Shown piece after piece: positions 10,994-21,248 of a stretch of 64,000 bases of DNA. Under the pieces are notes generated by a model, which ran no database searches, was not told where the DNA came from, and saw nothing but the letters and a program-made list of their open reading frames with translations. Every line of letters starts with the position of its first letter. Positions within the stretch are counted from its first letter, which is position 1. The stretch is from Byssothecium circinans (Eukaryota > Ascomycota > Dothideomycetes > Pleosporales > Massarinaceae), in NCBI GenBank assembly GCA_010015675.1, contig ML976992.1:245542-309541 (forward strand). The letters run 5' to 3'. The position numbers were made by a program, and so were the translations under genes.

Positions 10994-11106
10994 TGTCGCT
11001 TCTGTGGATCGAACACAGTACCTCCAGATGGCATTCGTTAGAACCAAAGTTTGCCGGCGAGCCGGATTGCTTCAGTCTGGCGCTCTCCCAAGTGAGCTAA
11101 AGCGAC
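10994..11106 (-). tRNA. tRNA-Phe (GAA) with a 40-nt intron
   Basis: Reading down from 11106, the acceptor stem GTCGCTT pairs perfectly with AAGCGAC. D stem GCTC/GAGC, anticodon stem CCAGA/TCTGG and T stem CTGTG/CACAG are all intact. The T loop is TTCGATC and the discriminator base is A. The anticodon loop is CTGAAG, then an intron, then A, giving anticodon GAA. The intron sits at the usual 37/38 position. It contains a CCGG-CTCG-CCGG hairpin and a GGTTCT that can pair with the anticodon, as in eukaryotic pre-tRNA introns. Odd features are C at position 15 (normally a purine, and part of the A box) and A at 48, so the usual 15-48 pair is lost. Confidence 0.88.
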
Positions 11107-11248
11107 TTGTGATGAAAAATTTGGGGCGGTTAAAAATATATATACGTATAGTTTACAGCCAACAAAGAAACATGCAGGATCATAGTGTGAATCGCCGATA
11201 TATGTGGGTACTGTACTCCATACAAGTAGAGCGTTGGGCTGCCGGTCG

Positions 11249-11280
11249 CTTATACCATGGTACGCTTATGCCATGGTACG
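11249..11280. repeat. 16-bp tandem duplication with CCATGG palindromes
   Basis: cttataccatggtacg is followed immediately by cttatgccatggtacg. One base differs. It lies about 140 bp upstream of the tRNA-Phe gene. Confidence 0.8.
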
Positions 11281-12540
11281 CTAGATCCCGCCGACTTCAT
11301 ACTCTACCACAGGGTAGGTAGATGAAAATTTCTCTAAGCTGTCAAACGTATCAACACGAAGCCGGAATGACTTCAAGACATAATACCGAGCTAGCTCTCT
11401 ATCTCACTACCTATTCAAAGATGTCTTTACTTTGCAACGATTGAAGTGGAATCTAGCGCGCACGTGATCGAAATTTATCTGGTACGAGCGCGGCGATCCG
11501 ATGATGGATGACCTCTCAGTTGAACAGACACAGCTCTTGTTCCTACAGTCCACCTTACATAGGTACAAAACAGACGCAAGAGACATTACGTTTCTACCTG
11601 CGCACCCTAGACTCAAGGTTTTGTCTAAAGATCATCGCACACAGATGAAGCCGGAAAATCGACGCTAGTCCCAGGCCCCAGGATACTCCGGGTTTAATCT
11701 AGCCGATCGACCAAATCACCGCTTCTCTGGCCACACCATGCATCATACCATCGCCCTACCTTTTACCCAGGTCCTTGGATGTCAAGTGGTACCTTGACTG
11801 TGCCCAAAATGGGTTTCCCGAAGTCTGACTACATTATTCGAACAACCCTTATCTCAACGTGAGGCGGCACGAAGTTGGAGGGTCAGCTGGGGCAGATCCA
11901 GACCTCAGGCCAAGAACACAACCTTCCCTTGGCTGCATCTCGTCCTCCAGCACCTTACGACTTACGACAGGGACGCGGCTGGAAAGGTATAACCCTCCGT
12001 GTGATGTTTGGATTGCGTGTTGGAGCGCAAACGGGATGACCCTGCATCAGAGCGCTAATTTGCCACAAGAAACCACGAAGAAGCATCGTGGAACTGACAG
12101 CATTACACAAGAACGGGGATCTCGCTGTGATTCAAGTCACTAGAGGCAGGCCGCATGTGCCACAAATGCACAGAGAAATGCGCCTGCTCTGGTCGCCCCG
12201 ATCTGTTTGGCCTTATATCCTTTACCATGGGCGGTCAAAACGCTAATGTCTCCCACCTTTATGTTTGCCGCGGACACAACATTCACTCAATAGGTATTAC
12301 TGGGCGAGGTTACTTACCAAGACAAATATTTCAATCTACCTCCCTGTTTTTGTTCCTTTGCTGCACGCCACGGGTACCACCGTTCTTGGCGGGCTGACCT
12401 GAGGGCGGGAAACTTTCCCCCCAGCCGGCTTCTACCGATAAGGGTTGGCTTTCATTGGTAAAAGCCCCGAACACTCCAAGTCGATTCCCCTTAACCTGGC
12501 TCGGACCCTGCATTTGCTCCATAAGCGTTGGAAAATCACC
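11281..12540. other. Gene-poor spacer upstream of the arrestin-like gene
   Basis: I see no supported gene in this stretch. The frames present are short, lack splice support and lack recognisable motifs. The final 300 bp is the presumed promoter and leader of the gene at 12541. Confidence 0.4.
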
Positions 12541-13908
12541 ATGGCCCCGGAAACAAGTTTGAGAATCGTGGTCGATGGCCATAGTACAAAAGTGTATCGT
12601 CGGGGTGACAAGGTCACGGGAAGAGTTATACTTGCGGCTGAGGGAGAGCGGGATTTCAGTTCGTTGAAGCTTAGTTTCAAGGGTACTGTCACGACACAAA
12701 CTAGCAGACCGTTGTATGTTAGCGGCAATGACGCCGACGCGACACTGTTGAGACGAGACTATGGAGAACGCATTATCCTCTTCAATTTGGAGCAAGAAAT
12801 GCTGCCACGAGGTGTCATCGCCCAAAACAAGAAGAGCTGGACCTTCAACTTCCAGTTTCCGGATTCTACAACTTCTAAATACTCGCGATGGCAGTACGGA
12901 CCCAAATACTGCAACGATCCCCATCCACTACCGCCATCTTTTCAAACGTATACGAATGCGCCCGGCGGTCAGGCAATGGTTTCATACTTCCTCAAAGCAG
13001 AGCTAAGAAGCGGCGGCTCAACGCGCTCTCTGAAGATCTACGAAGTGTTACCTTATCATCCAACACCCAATGGTATTACACACGAAGTAAGAGTCATCCC
13101 ACGCGTATTGTACACGCAGACATGGAAGCCTACGGCAGAGGGTCAAACAGCCCTCAGTAGAACTCTGTCAAAATTGTCCCGTCGAACGACAAAGAGCAAC
13201 AACCCACGGATAGTACCCACTATCCTCCATCCGCAGAGAATCACCCCTGGAAAGCATATTCCAATACTTCTTTCACTCGTCAACAGCCATGATACTTACA
13301 ATTCCGAAGCAAATGGCCACTCCCAATGTGAGCTAGACTCCGTAAAGGTCTCAATCGGCACGCATACAACTTCCATGTGCGGCCAGTCCGCAACGCAACC
13401 TGAAGATAGTATGAGTGAGCACGTCACCTGTCTCACGAAAACCGGCATCAGCAAGCCCATTAAGTTCGGCGAACAAGTCAAGTTGACGAACAACTTCCGA
13501 TTAGTTGACAACGTCGAGTGCGTCCCATCTTTCCAAACATACACCATTACAAGACGATACGATCTCACCGTCATTGTGGGGATTAAGTACAAGGGTCGAT
13601 GCTTCACTATACAATGCACTACGTTACTTGAGATCCTACCTCGTGTTCCCCGGGAACTACTCCCTCCTGTGCAGGATGACAACGATGAGTTTGACGCGCT
13701 ACCTCCCTACGTACTGCGAGACCCGTCAAAAGAACTTGCTCCCGACTATTACTCCATCTACTCGCTAGCGAACACGCCTCCCAGTTCCAGCCTGGCCTCA
13801 TCGGCACCGTTCAGTAATCTCAATTGCAGCATAACTTCGGGAACCTCAATACCTGCTTCAGAACTCGAGGAAATGGTCTTGGACGAGTGTCCTGTCTACA
13901 CGCCCTGA
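12541..13908 (+). CDS. Arrestin-like (alpha-arrestin/ART family) protein, 455 aa, intronless
   Basis: The ATG at 12541 lies in a CACCATGG context; the upstream in-frame start is TTG, so I chose this one. The N-terminus (LRIVVDGHSTKVYRRGDKVTGRV) followed by the FSSLKLSFKGTV strand and a RRDYGERIILFN segment is the arrestin N-domain pattern. A C-domain-like region follows (GKHIPILLSLVNSH; FQTYTITRRYDLTVIVGIKY). A Leu-Pro-Pro-Tyr PY motif sits at about residues 387-390, and the tail is Ser-rich. Family members bring the Rsp5/Nedd4 ubiquitin ligase to plasma-membrane transporters via such motifs. The specific cargo cannot be told from the sequence. Confidence 0.78.
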   Translation: MAPETSLRIVVDGHSTKVYRRGDKVTGRVILAAEGERDFSSLKLSFKGTVTTQTSRPLYVSGNDADATLLRRDYGERIILFNLEQEMLPRGVIAQNKKSWTFNFQFPDSTTSKYSRWQYGPKYCNDPHPLPPSFQTYTNAPGGQAMVSYFLKAELRSGGSTRSLKIYEVLPYHPTPNGITHEVRVIPRVLYTQTWKPTAEGQTALSRTLSKLSRRTTKSNNPRIVPTILHPQRITPGKHIPILLSLVNSHDTYNSEANGHSQCELDSVKVSIGTHTTSMCGQSATQPEDSMSEHVTCLTKTGISKPIKFGEQVKLTNNFRLVDNVECVPSFQTYTITRRYDLTVIVGIKYKGRCFTIQCTTLLEILPRVPRELLPPVQDDNDEFDALPPYVLRDPSKELAPDYYSIYSLANTPPSSSLASSAPFSNLNCSITSGTSIPASELEEMVLDECPVYTP

Positions 13909-14690
13909 ACGCCAATATCAACATCAGATACCTTCGTCCAGCCCTCTGGAGACCATGATACCAGAGTAAGCAAGGCCAAGGAAGAAGAATAGCGCCAGGT
14001 ACAAGGTTTGTAAAAGCTGGCACATGTCTGTGGAAGCAAGCACACCATTTGATTTCGCGGAAGCTAGTACAAGGTTCCGAGAAGCCAGCACACGACTTAC
14101 AGAGGCTGAAAGTAAGCGGGTCATACAGGCGATAACGTTAGCGGAACTAGGGCTAATGAACGAGGAGGCAGGTGTCTATAATTTCGGGACTGTCATAATG
14201 TAATGGCAGTATTAGGTTTAGGGCTGGTCGTATGCATATTGGAGAAAGGCATTATAGGCTCACATATAAACCGAACTTGTTAGTTAACATCACCATATCT
14301 TGAGCAAAATATTTCCGATTCTTTCCCTTAAGCCAGTGAGGTGGTCATCGGTGGAATGGCGGAGAAAGTCGGCGTCAAAGAAGCACCTAAAATGCAGTCA
14401 TAATCCGCACAGTTCTGCTAGAGTTTTATCAGGAAGAATCATAGCACGGGATCGCTATTGCCAGCTTTTCCAACACCACGAGAGGACGCCTCGTATCCTA
14501 CGACAGTGGCGTGGGGGGCCGATCTCCCCATTGGAGAGTGGCCGAGCTTCGCTGTCAAGGCAGACCTAGATCGGTGAGTATGAGGAGCCTCGCGACTCCC
14601 CTTCTCTAGCTTAGGAAGCTCACATATTCTCTACCATACCCCATTTGACATTTATCGCAAGCTCTCAACACCATCCTTCCGTCACAGGCC
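13909..14690. other. Spacer
   Basis: No gene seen. This is the 3' flank of the arrestin-like gene and the promoter of the gene at 14691. Minus-strand frames at 13820-14124 overlap the arrestin end and lack support. Confidence 0.4.
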
Positions 14691-15928
14691 ATGGATCCCG
14701 TAACAATATTCCAAATCGTCAGCGCAGCCGCCTCCATGTCCGACATGGTCCTTCGCTGCATCACGAGGCTGAGCTCCCTCAAGGCAAAATATCACGACGC
14801 TCCTATACACATCTCTGCGATGATCGGGCAACTGTACATGGTGCAAGCAGCACTCGATCAGTTATCTGTGTGGAATCGGGCGGAGTATAGTGGCGATGCG
14901 AGGTACCGGCAGCTGGCCTCGCAGATTGGCAATTCTCTCGACTGTTTCGGGCTGTTGGTCCTCGCGCTTCAGAAGCAACTGGATCGTTTCGAATCGTCTG
15001 GTCTAGTTGATATGGCAGCCAGGGGTAGGGTCAGATTCCTTTGGAGCGAGAAGGAGATGGGGGAGTATTCAGTGTTGCTTGACAGACAGGTCAACGCGTT
15101 GAGTTTGCTGCTGCAAGCGGTCCAATGGTGAGACTCACATGGTAATATCTCGAGGTCTTCTAACGATTGTATAGCCAAACCTGGACGCAACAGCAAAGTT
15201 ACATGTGCCGCGAAGAAAGCCGAAGTGTGTTGGCGCTTGCCAAAGACTGTTCGTCCTCCATTCTGGGACTCGATGACACACTGAGCTTCGTTACGGAAAC
15301 CACTACCGACATTAGTGTCATGTTTGACTTTGACAACGTGATACTAGCCTCAAGGATCTACCAGCAGGCGGAACGGTCTCACTTGAGGCAGGCCATCAGG
15401 GCCGGAAACGGCCATAAGGGTGGTGAATCACTCTCAGATGCGATTGGAGGCGAGGATAACGATACGACGATGTCGATTCGCAATCACATGGCTGGAGAGA
15501 CTTCAGATAAGAGGACTGAAAGAGAGTTTTATGATTCCCATGGAAAGGATGGATTAGCTCGCACAAGGAGCCTCAACCGAAAAAGTCCAGCTGCACAGAA
15601 TGCACGAAAAAAGCCCCCTGAGCGCCCAAATGAGCTTTTCAAGGATGCACTAGCTGCGACGTACTCGACCAAACCCGTCCGACCCGCCAGGTCTTCATGG
15701 CAACCAAGCAACTCTCGTTTGAACCACTGGTGGAAGAAGTCACCACGACGAAAAGACAATCCAGACCAACCCACGCATGAGAAGGAATCATCACGGAATG
15801 TATTGATTCCCGGTACTTCGGAGAGTAGGAAATCCACGTTGCTGAAAGCATTGTACAGCACAAGGACAGAAATGTTGCAACACTCAGCCCGACTAACACT
15901 ACAGCACCAGACAACTCTTTACGCGTAA
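14691..15928 (+). CDS. G-alpha-like / STAND-N-terminus-like protein ending just after its P-loop, 396 aa
   Basis: Exons 14691-15127 and 15175-15928 join in phase (donor GTGAGA, acceptor TATAG). The N-terminus (MDPVTIFQIVSAAASMSDMV) and the following helical region (LDCFGLLVLALQKQLDRF; LQAVQCQTWTQQQ) resemble the fungal helical domain found at the N-terminus of STAND and G-alpha-like proteins. A long basic, disordered linker follows (residues about 230-350). Near the C-terminus comes LIPGTSESRKSTLLKAL, clearly a G1/P-loop, but with Arg where the family has Gly (GxxESGKS). The frame stops 27 residues after it. The rest of the GTPase domain is missing, so nucleotide hydrolysis is not expected. 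This could be a truncated pseudogene or a regulator reduced to its helical domain. Confidence 0.6.
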
Positions 15929-16002
15929 TGACGTTAGCTTGGAATTTTGAGTTTGGATATTGAGAAAACTATGTTGCAGCTCAGGAGAGCGGAAGGCGTT
16001 GA

Positions 16003-16236
16003 TACGGTGGCACGAAAGACTATATATGGAGCTGGACGGTCGAAAACAATGACAAGGGTAAAGTCACCCTGACAAAGCGCTGCGGTGTTAGATATATGTG
16101 GCTTAAGGATGTGCCAGAAGAGGGTATGAAAGTGGAGTATTCTGAGGAACGTTTGTACTTGTCGCAATACCACTATGATAGTATCTGTCTGTTTTCCAAG
16201 GGTCACATAAACATGCCTTCTTGCCCAGGTGTCTAA
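16003..16236 (+). other. ORF fragment, possible 3' remnant of the P-loop gene
   Basis: Just downstream of the truncated gene lies an open frame with no early ATG. It reads DYIWSWTVENNDKGKVTL, then TKRCGVRYMWLKDV and ERLYLSQYHYDSICLF, and ends SCPGV. The composition looks coding. It is in a different frame from the upstream gene and no in-phase intron connects them. It ends overlapping the guanylate kinase stop codon by three bases. I do not recognise it; chance is possible. Confidence 0.3.
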
Positions 16237-16880
16237 CTATCCACGTGACTGGCCTGCGATGCTTCATTACGTACATGTTCGTGGTATACAAACTCCTCGA
16301 GCTCTGCATACGCCTTCTCAAGATCATCGTTGACAATAATCTTATCATGGACACCCGGCGTGTCGGCGTATTCAAGCTCAACTCTGGCCTGTGCTAACCT
16401 ATTCTGTATGTCTTCCTCACTCTCGGTACTGCGACTCCTGAGCCTCGCCTCAAGCATCTCGAGGCTTGGTGGCTTGATAAACACGTAGCGCGCACTAATA
16501 CCACTCTCCTTCATTCGTTTGACTCCCTCCATCTCAATGTCGAGAACAACAACTGACCCTTTTTTTGTCTCGTCTGCAATCGTTTGTTTGCTGGTGCCAT
16601 AGTAGTTACCGCTGAAAGTAGTATATTCTACGAAGGCGTCTTGGGAAATGAGGGAGGAAAATGTAGATGGTGAGACGAAGAAGTAGGTCACGCCCTCGAT
16701 TTCGCCTGGCCGCGACTTGCGCGTCGTGTGGGATACACTTAAAGTGAAGGTGTTTGGATGTGTGTCAAAGAGCTTCTGGCAGAGCGTTCCTTTGCCCACG
16801 CCTGAGGGTCCGGAGATGATGATAGGTCGACGATCTGGTGGGGGTTCTGCTGGCGGCATCAGCCTGTTGGTCTTCATCAT
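16233..16880 (-). CDS. GUK1: Guanylate kinase, 215 aa
   Basis: This gene is a single exon. The P-loop GPSGVGKGT is at residues 24-32. It is followed by the GMP-binding region (SVSHTTRKSRPGEIEGVTYFF), the FVEYTTFSGNYYGTSK segment, VVVLDIEMEGVKRMK and a lid (RLRSRSTESEEDIQNRL). The enzyme phosphorylates GMP to GDP in the cytosol. Two ATGs open the frame and a third at codon 8 (MPPAEPPP) matches the usual fungal N-terminus, so the exact start is open. A short upstream frame overlaps the first ATG. Confidence 0.95.
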   Translation of the reverse strand: MMKTNRLMPPAEPPPDRRPIIISGPSGVGKGTLCQKLFDTHPNTFTLSVSHTTRKSRPGEIEGVTYFFVSPSTFSSLISQDAFVEYTTFSGNYYGTSKQTIADETKKGSVVVLDIEMEGVKRMKESGISARYVFIKPPSLEMLEARLRSRSTESEEDIQNRLAQARVELEYADTPGVHDKIIVNDDLEKAYAELEEFVYHEHVRNEASQASHVDS

Positions 16881-16912
16881 GAGGAAGGATGAGACGAACC
16901 AGAAGCCATCAT
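16877..16912 (-). promoter_or_regulatory. uORF overlapping the GUK1 start codon
   Basis: In the GUK1 leader, ATGATG opens an 11-codon frame. Its TGA stop lies inside the first two GUK1 ATGs (ATGATG). Such stop-start overlap can lower initiation or allow reinitiation. Whether the leader is transcribed from this far upstream is not known. Confidence 0.5.
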
Positions 16913-18727
16913 GACAGAACCGGTGGGACTTATGAATGCCAATTAATTGGTCACGGTAAAGGAGGCCAGAACTGTAAGTGACGCCGAGTAAGGAACCCCG
17001 CTAGCGCGGCGTTGAAAACTCCTGCTAACTCCTCGGAGTGTTGAAGCTGGCGAAGTTGGAGTAAAGTTAGCGCACGTGAGCAGTGGCAAGAGATGTATAG
17101 TTAATGTGAGAGAAGGGAGTTGAGGGAAGAGAGCAATAAGGGAAGGGCGGGTGAGGTGTTTGTACGCCAAGACCTGCTACCTATACCGCCTACGGAGCGA
17201 CACCACGATGTTGAGATTTCACTCACAAACGCCCGGGTTTCTACGATTCACAACCTCACCGCCGTCTATAAGAAGCCGCTGTCCAAACTACTCGGCAGGA
17301 GACGAATGCAGTAACGACGACTTCGGACTACCTCAAAGCTTTCTCTCCCCTTGAAGCCTCATCATGAGCTCCATCAGCAGCTGCATCACATCCATGCCCC
17401 ACGCGTTCTAACCGTGACCTCTTGACTAGCGCACTCGCGCATTCAAGCAGATCTCCCTACCTTCTTCGGCATATAAACCAATGGCTCACGCTCCCGCAAT
17501 CAGCACTCGTTTATGAGTAGCTACATATGTATGCATTGCGACTATACATTAGTCACGTGATAACAGAGGATAGATTCAACCTGAGGAGTTTCTCCGGCTT
17601 TAAGCGACGATCCTGCTATATAATGCTCCCAGAAGAAGTGGGGGGAGAATAGAAGGGACAGGGGCCAATCATGCTGTAGAGCTTCTAGTAAAGATAGCAG
17701 AACAGATGTTAAACTATTTTAGGAAGAGCTAGCATGGATGCAATCAACTGGACCGACCACCGGTCCTCCTTAGATAAATTAAATTATCTCTTTCCCAACC
17801 CTCTGTTCCCGATATCTTGGTCGGGAGATTTGACACTGTTTCATAAAGCAGAACCATCGTCATTAGCAGGGAAGAGGATGGTTTGCTGAGAAAGAAAGGC
17901 CCTATTAATGGGAGCGGAGCGGGAACGAGCGGATAGATTGTGGCATCATTGTTGAAGGGCGAGGGGGAGAAACGCGCTGTCGGGAGCGGGGAGTTTAGCT
18001 TGAAGGTTTGCGCGGAGACTTTATGTGCTTGCAAGTTGGTTTTTGGAGGGACATGATGTGGGGGGTGTGTGTGCGTGCGTGCGTGCGTGCGTGCGTGGGT
18101 TGTACGATAACGGCGGGAGTCAGCGGGGCGGCGTGGATGATGCTTTGATGGGGTTGTAGACGTGGTCATCACCAGTGCGACGACGTGGTGAGCTGATTTG
18201 TGTTGGAGTATGGTTGTTGACGCTACAGATTCATTCGTACGAAGAAAGAAAGGATGTGTCGTATCGTCGAGATAGGCAACGAAGGAGTGAACGTATGCCA
18301 ATCGTGAATATGTGCGATGTAAAATGAGAGTATATTCATATCCATATATCCATATCGATCCCTCTTCCCCTATCTTTCGTAAATATGTAAAGAGTTCCTT
18401 CAATCCAATCTGGGTATATGATCTTGTCCATCCCCTTGTATCGATCCGAAAAGTATAAATGCTCGACGACTTTGACGACAGAGCGAGCCGAGTGGAGAAA
18501 GGGTGTTGTGTTGTGTCTGTTCAACGAACGAAGACGACATCATGAGGGGGGAAAGAGAAGGTAAAGAACAATAGCACCCCAGATGAACGCCAGTGAGAGC
18601 AGCCAAGAAGTCGAAAAGCCCGAGAATTACCTTCCAATCTCTCGCATCATAAACGCCAACCGTCCAGATAAAAGCGAAAACCAAATCAAAGACGCCGACA
18701 TGAACTCGTATTCCATCTATCCATCTT
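16913..18727. other. Spacer with a GTGC microsatellite
   Basis: No supported gene. A (GTGC)n/(GT)n tract lies at about 18064-18098 and breaks the long minus-strand frame at 17744-18403 into low-complexity Thr/His/Arg sequence. That frame therefore reads as 3' flank rather than protein. Confidence 0.4.
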
Positions 18728-19120
18728 CTAATGAGCCCTACCACTCTCCAAGACCTCAAAGATGCCAACCTCAACCCCGCGGTTGCGATCACCCACGCTC
18801 AACCTAGGCTCAAGGCATCCGACCTCTTGACCGAACAAGTGTCGTTCCTCCTCGAGCTCCATGTCCATAACACTAGGCTTACGCCTCAGCCTCAGGATGT
18901 CGCGGATGCTGCCCATGGAGCCCGAGCTGCGGTGGCTGTCGGGCGACGAGGTGCGGGAGAAGGTGAGAGGCGAGGTAGTTCCCGTGGAGGACGAAGGGCT
19001 TGCGGAGCGAGCGGAGCGGGATGGACTGAAGGCAGTGCGGAGACGGCGGAGCGAGTGAGAGGGAGTGCGGATCGGGGTGAAGGGAGAGGCGAAGCGGTTC
19101 TGGCGGGTAGTGTTGACCAT
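18728..19120 (-). CDS. Small Ser/Arg-rich hypothetical protein, 130 aa
   Basis: The ATG at 19120 (CAAAATGGTC context) opens a 130-codon frame without introns. The first 70 residues are Ser/Thr/Pro/Arg-rich (RTPSHSLRRLRTAFSPSRSA). The end has a more ordered look: DILRLRRKPSVMDMELEEER, then GCLEPRLSV and a terminal GIFEVLESGRAH. A short acidic/hydrophobic tail after a basic disordered head resembles small unnamed ascomycete proteins, from memory. Plus-strand frames over the same bases (18731-19396) lack such features. Confidence 0.5.
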   Translation of the reverse strand: MVNTTRQNRFASPFTPIRTPSHSLRRLRTAFSPSRSARSASPSSSTGTTSPLTFSRTSSPDSHRSSGSMGSIRDILRLRRKPSVMDMELEEERHLFGQEVGCLEPRLSVGDRNRGVEVGIFEVLESGRAH

Positions 19121-21248
19121 TTTGACGGATTGGAACTTGATTTGAAGTCTGATAGTTCGGTTTATGTGAAGGTAGAGATTTATTCGATTGTCGTGCAAGT
19201 CGCCGTGGTACAAGCAATTGCGCTGTGCTTTGGACTCGAAAAGTTTGATTGGATCCGGGTGGGGAACAGCGAGTGGTCAAGCTCTAGCTGTCCTGCGGCA
19301 GAGCTCTTTTTGACGTTTAGGTATTTGAAAGAGCCTGAAAGGATCGACGATGTCTTCGAGACGGGGGTATGTTTATTTTGGGGAGGGCCTGGGTGAGGGG
19401 TCGCTGAAAGGTGATACAGCGGTAACTTTTCAGAACTGGCTGGTCTAACTCTTTAAGGTTTGCGAGGTGGGAGACTTCCGCTACTGTTCCAACGGGAAGG
19501 TAACCTTTCTTTCTTCTTCAATGCGTGTTGTTGAAGATGGGAGGGTGAAGAAAGGAAGAAGGAGCAATCGTCGACGACGCTGGAAGAAGTAAAAGTTCAA
19601 GGCGAGGAAACGAAAGTAAGGGTGGAGTCACAAGAATGAGGAAGCAAAGACAGAGAAGGGAGGAGCAGCGCGGATGTTTAAGCATGTTCTGAGGCGGCGT
19701 GTCTCAGACAGACTATGCGAGGCCCGTACGCCAGAATGATCCCTGTCGCTTTAGTTTCGCAACCACACGGCTCACACACGCAGAGGCGAGGGGCCAGTTT
19801 GATCGCCCACGGGAAGATGAGGATGGGCGTCGTTTGCGGTCTGGCTCGGTGTGCAGCTGATAGGAAGAATTGTCCATCGTGGTGTGAGCCTTTGCTCTAT
19901 CAATGGAGAATTAGTTACCGTGCTGGCGAGCCATATGGTATTGCCTCATTTCGTCTCACCAACCTTGGGAAGACACATTCTCACCATGGAATACCAATGG
20001 CCTCAACAACACGTTCTCTGCATGCCGGTCCAGTATCACCCCTTGAACGGCTGCAGCCGTCTTGGGCTCATCAGACACGAACCACAAATCTCACACCTCA
20101 TCCCTCGCCTCGCTTCAGACGTGTCTTCCACGCGTATCCCAATTCATCCCAGCCCAGCCAGCGCACCCCATCACAACCACAGGAGCCACAGTCCCCTGCT
20201 CTTCCTGAAATCCCTAGTGCCGTCAACCGGCACCTTCAGTTCGTGTCTCAAGTCCGTCTAGAAGCAGGATGATGCAGAGGGCGAGGAGCTAGAGGTGTGC
20301 CAGCAGCCAAGCTGTCAGAGCCGAGTTTCAGGCCGTCCCACCTCAACAGGCCCGCCAAACGCTCTCCAACCAACGCGGATGCATCCTCATTTTCATCGGC
20401 TCTCACTCCAGTAGTCTGCAGCTGCGTCCGCGACCGCCGTAGACGCCCCCAACAGACGCTTTTTGCGTGCGCTTAACACGTTGGGAGGTCCACACAAACG
20501 CAGACGCACACGAGGAAAAAGTCTACCGAACCATGTCCAATGGATAAGAAGAAAGAGACGATAGTATCTGGTTCACGGAGTAGGTCTATGGTATACGGTG
20601 ACCCCAATATGCAACCTTCCAGCGCCGTCGCTATGCACCGCTATCGAACAAGAACGAGCAGCAAGCAAACTCCACCCTTGAAAGATTCAAATCCCGCCTA
20701 CCCTTCCACCATCGCATTACAGCTTCGTAATCGCACACTCGTCCTCCAACACAAAGCAAAAATAGATGCCGCCCAAGCCGACCCTCATAACCCTCTATCA
20801 ATCGTTCTATAGGAGTGACACGCGTGCATGTACATGATATCGCTGACAAAAGGACGCGCACATCATAAGGTCCCCCAAAAAAAATTACAGCCGAAGCCAA
20901 AAAAAGGGCAAATATTAACAGAAATTACGCCAAAGCATGCAAAGGAAATGCCTCCTTTCGCTTCGTCTTTCTCCCGTGTGTCGTATTCGCTGCCGGAGTA
21001 CCAAACCAGCCGTCTCAGACATTCATGCAACCGCATCTGTATGCGCATCCCTGCAGTGCGCCCGAGCTCCCTCAGCCCATTTCAGAAGGCGATGGAATAT
21101 CAAACCTTCTTATGACTCTGCAACATCGTCTCCTGCTTGCTCGTCGTAAGTCGTCGATCAATCGAGTTGCCACACGCATGCACACTGCATCGACACGAAA
21201 GCAGTAGTCGGCATGTCGATACTCCAAGAGTCTGAAAGTACTAGACCA
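19121..21248. other. Long spacer, no supported gene
   Basis: Overlapping frames at 19715-20272 and 20540-21207 have neither splice signals nor family-like motifs. An A-rich stretch at 20876-20920 may be the 3' flank of CCH1. Confidence 0.4.

Noticed and set aside
12445..12540. N-terminal extension of the arrestin-like frame
   Set aside because: Its first codon is TTG, while the ATG at 12541 has a near-ideal context and starts where the arrestin domain begins.
17744..18403. 219-codon minus-strand frame
   Set aside because: It runs through a GTGC microsatellite and reads as low-complexity Thr/His/Arg sequence. There is no motif and no splice support.
18731..19396. 221-codon plus-strand frame over the small Ser/Arg-rich gene
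   Set aside because: Gly/Arg/Glu-rich shadow of the Ser/Pro-rich minus-strand gene. The minus-strand protein has the more natural start and ending.
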